A DNA stretch of 64,000 nt from Bog-473 sp963704355 (GCA_963704355.1 OY969891.1:4650001-4714000), one strand, 5' to 3'; positions 27,091 through 36,272 are shown, counted from the first letter of the stretch. Notes: generated by a model not told the origin, from the sequence alone. Numbers and translations: made by a program.

Positions 27091-28260
27091 TCATCGGTTC
27101 AATGACGCGATGGACGAGCTCGATGCGGGTCCGCAGCGTCCGCCGTTCACCGGAGCCGTTACGTCAGGTCGACCCGACTGGCCGGTCTCCCAGCCGTCCA
27201 TGATCCCACCGAAGAACGGGCCCGGCTGGCCCGCCTCTTCGTAGTAACCCTGGGGGTCGTAGACCTTCGCCTCCGGGAAGGGGTATGGGCAGGCGACCGA
27301 GGTCGCCGCACCGCTCGCCCGGATGATGGCGAACGGCCCGCCGTACAGGCAGAGGTAGCACGCGTTGAGGATGAGGACCATCACGGCGAGAGTTCCCAGC
27401 GCCGGTCTGGCCCGGAAGAACCGCACGCGCTGCGCCAGCTTCTCCGCGACGGTCCGCCCGGTGTCGTCGCGGTAGAGCAGGACCCCGGCGGGGATCATGA
27501 CGGTCGTGATGAGGATCGACTCCCACAACAGCGGGAACTGGTAGGTCTTCCCGGCGAAGATCGATCCGAACGGGATCACCTGTGCGTAGATGTACATCTG
27601 GGTCCGCACCAGCGTGATCTCCAGGGCCGCGTCGAAGACGAATCCGATCAGCAGGATCAGCGCGCCCAGGCAGAGCAGCGGATGGCGCCAGACGGCGGAC
27701 TCCACGGACCGGCCCCGCTGGAGGCGGCGCAGGATCCAGATGGCCGGGAAGTAAGGCGCCAGGTAGAACATCACGTAGCCGATCACGACGAATGGTTCGA
27801 CAGTGGGCGAAACCGAGACCAGCGCCCAGGTTTCGGGCCAGTGCCACAGTTGCGGGTTGTACACCGCATAGGGCGCCCAGTTCATGATCGGGTCCTGCCA
27901 TACGATCGACGTGCAGGCCAACGCCATCAAGAGGATCGGGTGCTTCGGATAGCGCCGCCACAGGACGGCGAACGCCACTACCACCACGGTCATCGAGACG
28001 ATCGTGGCGACCTGCTCGAGCCCGAGCCAGTGGGTCCACCCGAAGAGCGGCCGGTCGGGACGCGGCGAGCCCTGGACCGCGGCGTTCTTGATCCGAGCCG
28101 CCACCGCCCCATGGCGCGCGTTGTGCGCGATGAAGAGCACGGCGACGATGAACGCGCACGACAGCAGGGCCATGAGGACGGTACGCCGGTCGTCGTGGTC
28201 GGCGGGCGCACCACCCAACGGCGGCGCCGTGGACTCGCGCTCGAGAGTCTGGGTCGCCAT
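27091..28260 (-). CDS. Spirocyclase AveC-family membrane protein (copy 1)
   Basis: 389-residue multi-pass membrane protein with about seven hydrophobic segments. VWQDPIMNWAPYAVYNPQLW and the following WHWPETW region resemble proteins annotated as the AveC family; AveC itself helps form the avermectin spiroketal. ATG 28260 (TQTLERES) begins 5 bp after the binding-protein stop. Family members in catabolic actinobacterial loci have no established role. Placement beside a P450 here and again at 38466 suggests the membrane protein works with a P450; that is inference. Confidence 0.75.
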   Translation of the reverse strand: MATQTLERESTAPPLGGAPADHDDRRTVLMALLSCAFIVAVLFIAHNARHGAVAARIKNAAVQGSPRPDRPLFGWTHWLGLEQVATIVSMTVVVVAFAVLWRRYPKHPILLMALACTSIVWQDPIMNWAPYAVYNPQLWHWPETWALVSVSPTVEPFVVIGYVMFYLAPYFPAIWILRRLQRGRSVESAVWRHPLLCLGALILLIGFVFDAALEITLVRTQMYIYAQVIPFGSIFAGKTYQFPLLWESILITTVMIPAGVLLYRDDTGRTVAEKLAQRVRFFRARPALGTLAVMVLILNACYLCLYGGPFAIIRASGAATSVACPYPFPEAKVYDPQGYYEEAGQPGPFFGGIMDGWETGQSGRPDVTAPVNGGRCGPASSSSIASLNR

Positions 28261-28265
28261 GACCA

Positions 28266-29375
28266 CTATGCCCCGAACTGCTCGACCAGGCGGGAGACAC
28301 CGAACTCCGGCTCCAGAGTGCGAGCCACCAGGTAGCCGGAGCCCATCCAGCCGCGGCGCGTCCACTTCCCGAACGACAGACGGGTGCCGGGGGCCCCCGC
28401 CGCTGCCGGCACCATCTTCACCCGCTCGAGCGCCTCTTTGAGGGCGCGCGGCGACAGTGGGTGTGCGGCGGCCAGACCGTGCAACAGCGTCGTGGCCACA
28501 TCCCGGTTCACGACGGGGACGCAGTACTCAGGGCGTCGTCCGCAGTACTCCTCGTACTCGTCGAGAAAGGCTTGCCCGACCGGATTCCGCTCGTCGTACT
28601 GGTCGACGCCGGTCCAGCCGCGGATGGCATCCCACATGACCTGATGGATCCAGGCGTTCTGGAAGGCGGTCCCGAGATAGCGGGGAGGGTCCCACCCGAG
28701 CTCGGCCAACGCCCGATTGACGTGTACGAGCCCGAAGCCGAACCCGCAGTGGACGAACGCGGGAACCTTGGCGTCGAAGAGCGCGCGCACCTGCTCGGTC
28801 ACGTCCTGGGCGGTTTGGGGAATCCATTCCTCCGCTGCGATGTGGATGCCGTGGCTCGAACAGGCCTTCCGAAAGTTCCTGATGTAGGTCTCGCCCACCA
28901 GCGACTGCTCCACGAGCGCCCCGACCTCGCCATGGCCTGCCTTGGCCACCAGGTCGGCCCAGAAGATGGGCTCGTCGGTCAGCGAGCCCTGTGGAAGGGA
29001 GAACGTCCACTCACCAAGCCAGTCGTCACTCCCGGTCACACTGATGGCCGGAACCTCGAAACGGCGTTCGATCGCCTCGCGGGTGGGAACGCAGTTGTCG
29101 GTGATGTGCGGACCGAACACCGCGAGGCAGCCCTCGTCCACCAGCTCGCCGTACGCGTCGATGACCGCCTTCACCGATCCCTTCGGCAGCCCCTCCACCT
29201 CCCGGAACACGAGTTCGACGGGACGGTCGATCATCCCCTCGCGCAGCGCCTTGGCGAACACAATCTCGAAGGGCAGCACGAGATCGCGGCGCGCCTCCTC
29301 GGGATAGCCCTCGGGAAGTTTGAAGTCCATCAGGTACCCGAGCCGGATCGGTTCAGCTGAGCTTTCGTACGACAC
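28266..29375 (-). CDS. Type-1 periplasmic-binding-protein-like protein lacking a signal peptide
   Basis: 369-residue protein with the Liv-type binding fold: an opening strand IRLGYLMDF, FGPHITDNCVPTREAIE, the inter-lobe GEVGALVEQSLVGETYIRNF and FVHCGFGFGLVHVNRALAEL. GTG 29375 has a GGGGGTGG upstream. The N-terminus (SYESSAEPIRLGYL) is polar with no signal peptide, unlike the binding proteins at 1 and 33665. It may be a cytoplasmic sensor or carrier for the pathway substrate. It is followed at 5 bp by the AveC gene; the operator-like variant at 29419 is upstream. Confidence 0.82.
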   Translation of the reverse strand: MSYESSAEPIRLGYLMDFKLPEGYPEEARRDLVLPFEIVFAKALREGMIDRPVELVFREVEGLPKGSVKAVIDAYGELVDEGCLAVFGPHITDNCVPTREAIERRFEVPAISVTGSDDWLGEWTFSLPQGSLTDEPIFWADLVAKAGHGEVGALVEQSLVGETYIRNFRKACSSHGIHIAAEEWIPQTAQDVTEQVRALFDAKVPAFVHCGFGFGLVHVNRALAELGWDPPRYLGTAFQNAWIHQVMWDAIRGWTGVDQYDERNPVGQAFLDEYEEYCGRRPEYCVPVVNRDVATTLLHGLAAAHPLSPRALKEALERVKMVPAAAGAPGTRLSFGKWTRRGWMGSGYLVARTLEPEFGVSRLVEQFGA

Positions 29376-29418
29376 GCCACCCCCTTGGCCGGGCCCACCG
29401 GGCGGGGGTCTGGCTGAA

Positions 29419-29438
29419 ACCTGATATTTGTTCCACAA
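29419..29438. promoter_or_regulatory. Operator-like motif, site 3 (variant)
   Basis: ACCTGATATTTGTTCCACAA aligns ungapped with site 1, ACCAAATATTCGTTCCAGAA, differing at four positions. It lies 44 bp before the binding-protein-like start at 29375, again at a promoter position in this cluster. Confidence 0.45.
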
Positions 29439-29459
29439 TACCGGGGCTGCTCGACCAGG

Positions 29460-30257
29460 TCAATTGGCGCCTGGGCCGCCCAGGTACGCGTCGAGCAACT
29501 CGACCAACCCCACGGTGATCAGGGGGTCATCGGTCAGCGGTCCCGCCACCGCCGCCCGGGCGGCCTCTGCGAGCGGGAGGCCCTCGGCCACGAGGCGCCC
29601 GGCTGCGATCAGCACCCGGGTCGAGGCCACTTCACGCAGACCGGAACGGTCGAGCCGCCGGATCGCCTGGGCGACGCCCACGAGCTGCGCAGCGGTGGCC
29701 GCGTCGACCCCGGATTCGGCAGCCACCACCTTCTCCTCGACGTCCACGGGCGCGAAATCGAGCTCGATGGCCACCATCCGCTGGCGGGTCGAGTCCTTCA
29801 GGTCCTTCATCACGCTCTGGTAGCCGGGGTTGTAGGAGACGACGAGACAAAATCCATCCGCCGCGTCGAGGGTCACGCCGAGGCGGTCGATCGGCATCTG
29901 GCGCCGGTGATCGGCCAAAGGATGCAGGACGACGGTCGTGTCCTGGCGGGCTTCGACGATTTCGTCGAGATAGCAGATCGCACCCTCGCGCACCGCCCGC
30001 GTCAATGGCCCGTCGACCCAGTTCGTGTCGCCGCCCTGCAGCAGGAAGCGCCCGACGAGGTCCGCCGTCGTCAGGTCGTCGTGGCATGCGACGGTAATGA
30101 GCGGACGGGCGAGGTCGTGTGCCATGGCCTCGACGAACCGTGTCTTGCCACATCCGGTTGGGCCTTTGAGAAGGACGGCGAGGCCTTGACGGTAGGCCGC
30201 TTTGAAGACGCGCTCCTCGTTACCGACCGGAATGTAGAAGGGTCGATTGCTGCTCAT
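29460..30257 (-). CDS. MoxR/CbbQ/NorQ-type AAA+ ATPase
   Basis: 265-residue AAA+ chaperone-like ATPase. Walker A is KGPTGCGKTRF (about 32-42), Walker B is ICYLDEIVEA, and VVSYNPGYQSVMKDLKDSTR followed by an AIELDF strand matches the CbbQ/NorQ branch. ATG 30257 overlaps the VWA stop as ATGA, and AAAGGACG precedes it. Such ATPases act with a VWA partner to remodel metalloenzymes (rubisco activation by CbbQO, nitric oxide reductase by NorQD). No rubisco or NO reductase lies here, so the client is probably a local enzyme. Confidence 0.9.
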   Translation of the reverse strand: MSSNRPFYIPVGNEERVFKAAYRQGLAVLLKGPTGCGKTRFVEAMAHDLARPLITVACHDDLTTADLVGRFLLQGGDTNWVDGPLTRAVREGAICYLDEIVEARQDTTVVLHPLADHRRQMPIDRLGVTLDAADGFCLVVSYNPGYQSVMKDLKDSTRQRMVAIELDFAPVDVEEKVVAAESGVDAATAAQLVGVAQAIRRLDRSGLREVASTRVLIAAGRLVAEGLPLAEAARAAVAGPLTDDPLITVGLVELLDAYLGGPGAN

Positions 30258-32020
30258 GGGGTCGTCCTTTCGACACGGAGACGCTCCGCTGAACGGACTC
30301 GGCGCCGAGAGGCCACACGCTGGCGCGCTGCCGCGCCGAGGGCATAGGTGAAGAGCCTCCCGATGATGGGCGGCAGCTCTCCGGGGTCGTCGATAGCGGC
30401 ATGTGCCGCGGTCCCAAAGACACGGCGCAGGGCCGGTGCGTCCGTGCGCGCGCCCACACTGAGGCAGAGGCACCCGATCCCGAGGTTGCGCGCCTCGGTG
30501 AGCGCGCGCCTGGAGTCGGCCTCGCCGTACGTCCGCTCGTAGCCGCTGTCGTAGGCGAAACCGTCGGAGATGACGATGAGCAGCCGTCGCGCCGTCCCGG
30601 CCTCACGTCCGAGCACGGCCGTTCCGTGCCGGATGGCGGCACCGAGTCGGGTGTAGGCGCCGGGGGTGAGTGCGCCAAGTCGTCGCACGGCTGCGTCATC
30701 AAAGTCCTCGTCGAAGCGCTTCACCCGCAACAGATGGACGGCAGAGCGGCCCTGTGAGCGGAACCCGTACAGGGCCACGCGGTCTCCCAGCCCGTACAGC
30801 ACGCTCGTCAGGGACCCCGCCGCCGTGCGCTGCATCTGGTGGACGGGGGTCCCGCGCACGCCGGGCTCCCCGGCAGATCCGGAGACGTCCAGCAGGATGA
30901 GCGCCGAGAGGTCGCGCCGACGGCGAAGCGTGTCGACGTACACGGCCTCGTTGACAGTGCAGCCGGCGCGCAGGTCAACACGCGCCTCGACTGCCGCGTC
31001 CACGTCGAGGTCGTCTCCCTGCGGCTGGCGATGACACCGATCGAATTCCAGGCCAACTCGACCCAGCGCCTGCCGAAGCTCATCCGAGTCAGGCTTCAAG
31101 AAGGCTGCGGATCCGGACGCCGGCGGGTCGGTCTCGAGCACCGTGCACCAGTCCGGCTTATAGCAGCGCCTGCCGGAATCCCATTCAGGGTAGGACGCAG
31201 CCTTGTTCACGAACGCCTCTGAAATGTCGCCGTCCACGACCGACGCTCTGGACGGCGAGACCCGCCCCGGAGCGGGCGCCGGTCGGGCGACACGACTCTG
31301 GCGTGTGGGCGCATCGGCTCCGGGCTCCCCGGATCCGGAGGAACGGGTGTCTCCCAGCAGTCGCTTCAGGAGCTTGCCAAGACCTCCACCCCCGCCGACG
31401 GGGCTGGAAAGCACGTCAAACACCACGTCGTCCTCGACGTCATCGGAGAACTCTTCGAGCACTGCCGGTTCCGACCGGGGGTGGTGCAGTGCTGCGCCCT
31501 CGCCGAGGGCCGGACGCGCCCAATCCGCGGCAATCATCCGGCCTGGCCGTATGACACCGAACGCCGCGGGCGGGTCGTCGATCGCCGTCCGGCCGCGCGC
31601 GATCTGGAGCGACGTCTCCGGCGAATCCGAGCTGGTGGCGGTCCCCACATCGACGAGCTGGAAAAACCGCGCCGGCATGATCTCGCGTAGGGCCCACAGC
31701 GCGCGGTGTGCTTCCACCGCGAGATAACGGCGCGCCAGCGCAGGCCGCCGCCCGAGGGAGGTGAGCACCCGCGCTTCGAAGCTCCCCGCACCGAGCAACG
31801 CCGACTGTACCGCGACCGCGTTGCGCTGGACCTCCGGACTCGCATCGACATCGATGTATACCGTCGCCCCATCCGTCCATGGCCGCTCTCCCGACCGAGC
31901 GGGGGCCACGTCGATCGTTCGGCCAGCGATGACGGAGGCCACGAGGTTCAGCCGAGCCGGTCCCGCATCAGATCCGTCCCGTGGAGATCCGGCGCCGTGC
32001 TCGTCCGGGGCAACGACCAC
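30254..32020 (-). CDS. NorD/CbbO-like VWA-domain protein
   Basis: 588-residue partner of the MoxR ATPase. The N-terminal region (1-370) has a long variable part with a Gly-rich linker (VGGGGGLGKLL), as in CbbO/NorD. The C-terminal VWA domain has a MIDAS motif LLDVSGSAGE (about 387), then GAYTRLGAAIRHG and LLIVISDGFAYD. GTG 32020 starts 5 bp after the TetR stop, so the regulator gene is the first of this run. It likely recognises the client protein and couples it to ATP hydrolysis by its neighbour. Confidence 0.87.
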   Translation of the reverse strand: MVVAPDEHGAGSPRDGSDAGPARLNLVASVIAGRTIDVAPARSGERPWTDGATVYIDVDASPEVQRNAVAVQSALLGAGSFEARVLTSLGRRPALARRYLAVEAHRALWALREIMPARFFQLVDVGTATSSDSPETSLQIARGRTAIDDPPAAFGVIRPGRMIAADWARPALGEGAALHHPRSEPAVLEEFSDDVEDDVVFDVLSSPVGGGGGLGKLLKRLLGDTRSSGSGEPGADAPTRQSRVARPAPAPGRVSPSRASVVDGDISEAFVNKAASYPEWDSGRRCYKPDWCTVLETDPPASGSAAFLKPDSDELRQALGRVGLEFDRCHRQPQGDDLDVDAAVEARVDLRAGCTVNEAVYVDTLRRRRDLSALILLDVSGSAGEPGVRGTPVHQMQRTAAGSLTSVLYGLGDRVALYGFRSQGRSAVHLLRVKRFDEDFDDAAVRRLGALTPGAYTRLGAAIRHGTAVLGREAGTARRLLIVISDGFAYDSGYERTYGEADSRRALTEARNLGIGCLCLSVGARTDAPALRRVFGTAAHAAIDDPGELPPIIGRLFTYALGAAARQRVASRRRVRSAERLRVERTTP

Positions 32021-32025
32021 GAGGG

Positions 32026-33312
32026 TCAGGTGCCCGCGCTGCTCGACGCTCCGGCGCGACCGCCGGACGCGGTCCGCGTCAACGCCCCTCGCAGCACGGT
32101 GTCCCGGGCGAGCGCATGCGCTCCCCGAGGGCCGGCGGCGTGAATGACGCTGGGCGGCAGCATGACGGCCTCGTACACGCAGCGCGCCCGCAAGTCCGCC
32201 GTCGATCCGTCGAGCAAGAGCTCACCGGTCTTGGCTGCTGCGGCAAGGAGGCCTTTGATCTGGCGCAGCTGGCCCATGAAAGACAGCCCCAAATCAGGCG
32301 TGCTGGGTGGCGACTGCCGGAGCCACGCAAGCTGGATCCTGAACTCGTCGCTGAAGCGGTCGACGACGTGAATGTTTCCCCACATAAGCGCATCGAGTCG
32401 CTCGAGCGGCGGCGACGAGGCGCGGAGGGCAGCGTCCCACACGCGTGTCACCTTCTCCGAGTACGAGTGCATGATGGAAAAGAGCAGATCGTCCTTCGAT
32501 GCAAACGCGCGGTAGACGGTACCTGTGCTCAGCCCCGCCGCTGCGGCGATATCGCGCATGGTGGTGGCCTCGTAGCCGCGGCGACCGAATTCCTTCCTGG
32601 CGACCGCCCTGACATGCCCGGTGCGATCGTCGTCATTGAACTCCTCTGCCCAACTCATGATCACGGACTGCACCGCGGTGATCGCCGCCGAACGGTCCAG
32701 CACAACATCCGAAGGCGTCCGCACCGCGAGGCCGTGCAAGGGAATGCGTAATCGGAGCTCGGGGACCTCTTCGGCACCTGAGCTCATGTGCGAGACGCCG
32801 ACACCGATGTGCAGCATGCTCTGGCACAACCTGCCGGCCAGCAGGGTGAGGTCGATGCCCGGCCGCACGGCGCCCGAGGAGCGGCCGAGCCGCAAGAGCT
32901 CCAGCATGGAGGTCTCGATAGCAACGGGTACTCGAGCCGCCAGCTCGGCGAGCTCGTTTCCGAGGACGCTCGGAGGGTCGTAGAGCGTCAGAAGGAGGGC
33001 AGCGCGATTGCGCACGCCACACCAGGCGATCGCCTGCCCGAACTCCACGATCCGCTTCTCGACTTCGTCCCCGGCACCCGCGGAACGTGATACCTCCATG
33101 GCGGTGGCGGCGGTGCGGTCGAGCTCGTCCACGAACGCGCGGACGAGCTCGAGGATGATCGCCTCCTTCGACTCGAAGTGGTGATAGAGGCTGCCCGGAA
33201 GGATGCCGCAGGCATCAGCAATCTCCTTGAGGGAAGTTCGCAGCCCAGCCGATGCGAACAGCGTCGCCGCCGTGTCGAGGATCTCGGCGCGACGAACGCC
33301 GTCAGTTGCCAT
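32026..33312 (-). CDS. Double TetR-family regulator (fused tandem TetR)
   Basis: 428-residue protein, twice the TetR length. Unit one has a helix-turn-helix near residues 8-55 (TSLKEIADACGILPGSLYHH); unit two has a second near residues 225-275 (TTMRDIAAAAGLSTGTVYRA), each followed by its own helical domain. It may act as an intramolecular pseudo-dimer, reading both half-sites with one chain. ATG 33312 is chosen over an upstream TTG. It heads the VWA-MoxR-AveC-P450 run, so it is the best candidate to bind the shared motif at 21386, 26176 and 29419. Confidence 0.87.
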   Translation of the reverse strand: MATDGVRRAEILDTAATLFASAGLRTSLKEIADACGILPGSLYHHFESKEAIILELVRAFVDELDRTAATAMEVSRSAGAGDEVEKRIVEFGQAIAWCGVRNRAALLLTLYDPPSVLGNELAELAARVPVAIETSMLELLRLGRSSGAVRPGIDLTLLAGRLCQSMLHIGVGVSHMSSGAEEVPELRLRIPLHGLAVRTPSDVVLDRSAAITAVQSVIMSWAEEFNDDDRTGHVRAVARKEFGRRGYEATTMRDIAAAAGLSTGTVYRAFASKDDLLFSIMHSYSEKVTRVWDAALRASSPPLERLDALMWGNIHVVDRFSDEFRIQLAWLRQSPPSTPDLGLSFMGQLRQIKGLLAAAAKTGELLLDGSTADLRARCVYEAVMLPPSVIHAAGPRGAHALARDTVLRGALTRTASGGRAGASSSAGT

Positions 33313-33664
33313 GCGCAGCAAACTCGGCCGCCCGCAGGGTCCGCTGGCCGCGGTTCATCCCCGGCGAAGGTGCACACGCGGTGCGGGGCGGGTGGGCTGG
33401 GTGTCGGGTCACGGTGCAGGGTGCCTCTTGATGGGTCGCTCGGCCAACGCGTGGAGGCTATCGAACCTAACGCTTGTTTCGCAACGAAGTCCAGGTCCGT
33501 TCCTGAAGGTGGGTCGAGACCCAGTCGAGTCAGATTCCGCGTAAAGCGACGTTTACCGCAGTCGTCCTGATTTTGCCCTTCGCCTCGGACCAGAAGGCCT
33601 TAACCTGCTGACGAGGACGAGCCTCCTGACACCGAGAATCGCGTTCAGCGACGTTCGACCTCCC
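33313..33664. other. 352-bp intergenic region upstream of the double TetR gene
   Basis: No gene supported. It should carry the leftward promoter for the double TetR/VWA/MoxR run. A candidate operator ACCTAACGCTTGTTTCG (33465-33481) matches the site 3 motif at 11 of 17 positions and contains AAC-N4-GTT at 33469-33478. No terminator-like hairpin is clear. Confidence 0.4.
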
Positions 33665-34942
33665 CTAAGAGCTTGTCCGTGTGCTCGTGCCCGGGTAGTC
33701 CGTGCCACAGAAAGGCTTTGACGAGACCGGCACGAAACCCGACTTCTCGGCTCGCAGGACCCAGGCGCACTGGGGGAGGTCGTGACCGAACACTGTCGAG
33801 TAGTCGATGTTGATCGGCAGCAACCCGTTGCCGTTGTAGGACTTGATGCTGCGGAGTGCCCTGACGACGCCAGCCCGGCTCGGGTTCTGTCCCGCGCGTT
33901 GCAAGCCCTCGATCATGAGGTCGCAGCCGAGCCACGACAAATCTTGACCGTAACTAGGGAACTCGCTCTTGGTGAAGTGTGCGTACTTCGTGAGGGCGGT
34001 GGCCATCTCCTCGGTGCCTGCATCAGGCAACGAGAACGGACGGGCCAGGGACAGGAAATACGCCCCCTGGAGGCTCGACCATGCGGGTGAATGGAGGACG
34101 TCAGGCTCGTAGCCCACCGACAACAGAACCGCCTTGAGCTTCACGCCTGCTTGCTCCAGCGCCGTCACGAGAGCGAAGTTCGAGTCGTTGTCCATCGTCG
34201 GCAGGACCGCGTTCACATGCTTCTCTTCGGCGACTAACGCCTGGGCGGTGAAGTCGACGCTGCCGAAGGGCACGGAGGTGTCCAATACACCGACCTTGCC
34301 CCCGGCACGCTGGAAGGATTGGGCAGCACCGACCGCTTCGTCCGCCGAGAGCGGGGACACGCCGTAGCCGTAGGTGCCGATGATCGTTCCACCGTGCGAC
34401 TTGATGAAACTACCGAAGACGCTGTTCACGGGCACCCTTGGGTTCTCGCTACCCCTGAATGCGTCGAACATGTTGGTGTAAGGCTGCTCACCCCATTCTG
34501 GACCGTCGGAGGAGTTGCCAGTGACCGGAACCCCAGCCTGCTGCGCGTATTTCGCTGCCGTAAAGAAGAGTGGCGAATTGGCCACGATCCCGACCGCTCC
34601 TTTCGATATCGCACCCTGAACCGCCGTCGAGGTAAGGGTCGGGTTCGTCTCGTCGTCGACGACAGAGAGGTCGATCTTTCGCCCGTCGACCCCGCCCTCG
34701 GCGTTCTGCAGATCCACCCGTGCCACACATCCCTGTTGGGAGTTGCCGAACTCGGATGCCGCCGGCCCTGTGAGCGAGGAGATGTACGTGATGTTGAGGG
34801 GGGTGCCCGACGACGGTGCCGGCGCTGCGACTGCGACCAGCATGGCTGCGGCCAGGATGGTGATTGCCGCGACAAGCATTCCGGTCTTCACCAAATGCAA
34901 CAATTTCAGCTCCAATCGATTGCGCGACGGGTGACTACTCAT
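33665..34942 (-). CDS. Branched-chain-type ABC substrate-binding protein
   Basis: 425-residue exported binding protein of the Liv family. It has an N-terminal signal or anchor (KTGMLVAAITILAAAMLVAV), then ITYISSLTGPAASEFGNSQQ, VDDETNPTLTSTAVQGAISK and GIVANSPLFF. A family-typical ending with NGLLPINIDYSTVFGHDLPQ and Cys residues is near the end. It is alone, with no permease nearby, so it may feed the importer at 1597-5166, whose own binding-protein gene is similar in type. Start ATG 34942; ribosome site weak. Confidence 0.87.
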   Translation of the reverse strand: MSSHPSRNRLELKLLHLVKTGMLVAAITILAAAMLVAVAAPAPSSGTPLNITYISSLTGPAASEFGNSQQGCVARVDLQNAEGGVDGRKIDLSVVDDETNPTLTSTAVQGAISKGAVGIVANSPLFFTAAKYAQQAGVPVTGNSSDGPEWGEQPYTNMFDAFRGSENPRVPVNSVFGSFIKSHGGTIIGTYGYGVSPLSADEAVGAAQSFQRAGGKVGVLDTSVPFGSVDFTAQALVAEEKHVNAVLPTMDNDSNFALVTALEQAGVKLKAVLLSVGYEPDVLHSPAWSSLQGAYFLSLARPFSLPDAGTEEMATALTKYAHFTKSEFPSYGQDLSWLGCDLMIEGLQRAGQNPSRAGVVRALRSIKSYNGNGLLPINIDYSTVFGHDLPQCAWVLRAEKSGFVPVSSKPFCGTDYPGTSTRTSS

Positions 34943-35173
34943 TCTCTCGTCGCGGGTTCACACGGCGGGCGGCGCCGCGCGGCTCGCGGAGTCGTTCCCC
35001 CAGAACTGCCTTACGGGCGGTCATGGTAAGTGGAGAGAGGGTCGTGGCACCGTCAGGACCAATTCGAGGCGCTGCGGACTCCCGGCTCGCCTCGACGCGA
35101 AACCGGTGGCGTCGACGGCCCTTGACGTGGCCGCCGCTGCACTTTTGCCAACCTCGTCCCGGCGCGCGGGCAG

Positions 35174-36247
35174 TCATCCGAACACGTGCCACGGGACCGT
35201 AACGGGTAGATCGAGCGAGGACAGGAGGCCGGGCGCTGCCTCGATCACATAGGGCACGGCGTTGACGACCCGCATGGCGGTCGCGGTCATGGCGGCCTTG
35301 CCGGCGTCGTGTCCCTCGGGTGGCCCGAGCGTCAGTCGGCATTGGATGAGGGGGTCGCCGTCGATGTCGACGATGTAGGTGGCGTCGTTCTCGGAGGTCG
35401 GCCAGTCGGGTGCGATGTCGCGGGCCATGCGGATGACGTGATCGACCACGATCACCTCTCGACCTTCGGCGATGCCGGACGCGATAGTCCGGACGGCGCC
35501 AACCGTCCCAGCGGGGACGGCCCCGAACGCCACGTCGATGTCGTTTTCGGTCAGCTGGCGCTCGAGCCGACCTCGGATCTCGTCGAGCTCGACGTCGAGT
35601 CCGCGAGCGATGAGTTCGATCGGGCCTCGCCAGATCATGGGGATGATCCCAGGGAGAGCGATGAAGGGTTCGAACGCCAGGTCGCGGGCGAACCCGAGTC
35701 CGTCCATCATGACGTCCGCCACGGGGTAGTGGTCGTTGAGCGAGATCTCAATCAGGCGAACGGTCCGGATCCTGCGTGACTGTGTGGTGAGCAGCAGCGC
35801 AAGCTCGTCGGACGCGAACCCGGGAAAGATGCCCGACGCATAGAGCGATGCGCCTCCGCGCTGTGCCGCGTAGTCGAGTCGTTTGCGGAGCGTTTCGTCG
35901 GCCGATGGCGGATGCACCAGCTCGGTCGATGTGGTCGTAACCACGTTGATGCCTGCGCCAAGAAGGCGTTCATAGTCTGGAAGAGCGCCGGCGCCGCGCT
36001 CTGGGCCGCTGGCGGCGTAGACAACGCAGTCGGGCTCGAGCGCGATCAGCGCATCTGCGTCATCGGTGGCGAGCACGCCGAGTGGGTCGATGTCGGCGAG
36101 CGCGCCAGCATCGTGCCCTACCTTCTCGGGCGTGTGGACCCACACGCCGATCAGGTCCAGATCGGGGCGGCGCGCTATGGCGCGAATGGCGTTCGAGCCG
36201 ACACCTCCGGTGGACCAGACGACGACCCGCCTCGTGGATGTTGCCAT
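35174..36247 (-). CDS. Dihydrodipicolinate reductase-like NAD(P) dehydrogenase (copy 1)
   Basis: 357-residue Rossmann-fold dehydrogenase of the group annotated as DapB-like or diaminopentanoate dehydrogenase-like, common in actinobacterial catabolic loci. N-terminal VVWSTGGVGSNAIRAIARRP, VHTPEKVGHDAGALADIDPL and the conserved VVTTTSTELVHPP loop are visible. ATG 36247 has AGAAGAG upstream. It lies 25 bp after the LLM gene in the AveC-2 operon. A paralog is at 59620. The reaction is unknown; it is not lysine biosynthesis DapB, which is much shorter. Confidence 0.82.
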   Translation of the reverse strand: MATSTRRVVVWSTGGVGSNAIRAIARRPDLDLIGVWVHTPEKVGHDAGALADIDPLGVLATDDADALIALEPDCVVYAASGPERGAGALPDYERLLGAGINVVTTTSTELVHPPSADETLRKRLDYAAQRGGASLYASGIFPGFASDELALLLTTQSRRIRTVRLIEISLNDHYPVADVMMDGLGFARDLAFEPFIALPGIIPMIWRGPIELIARGLDVELDEIRGRLERQLTENDIDVAFGAVPAGTVGAVRTIASGIAEGREVIVVDHVIRMARDIAPDWPTSENDATYIVDIDGDPLIQCRLTLGPPEGHDAGKAAMTATAMRVVNAVPYVIEAAPGLLSSLDLPVTVPWHVFG

Positions 36248-36272
36248 GATTGGTTGTCTCTTCTGCACTCGC

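Noticed and set aside
28461..29360. 299-residue rightward frame
   Set aside because: Antisense to the binding-protein-like gene, which has clear fold motifs and a ribosome site.
29460..32020. CbbQO rubisco activase or NorQD identity for the MoxR/VWA pair
   Set aside because: No rubisco or nitric oxide reductase genes are in the window, so only the general family is claimed.
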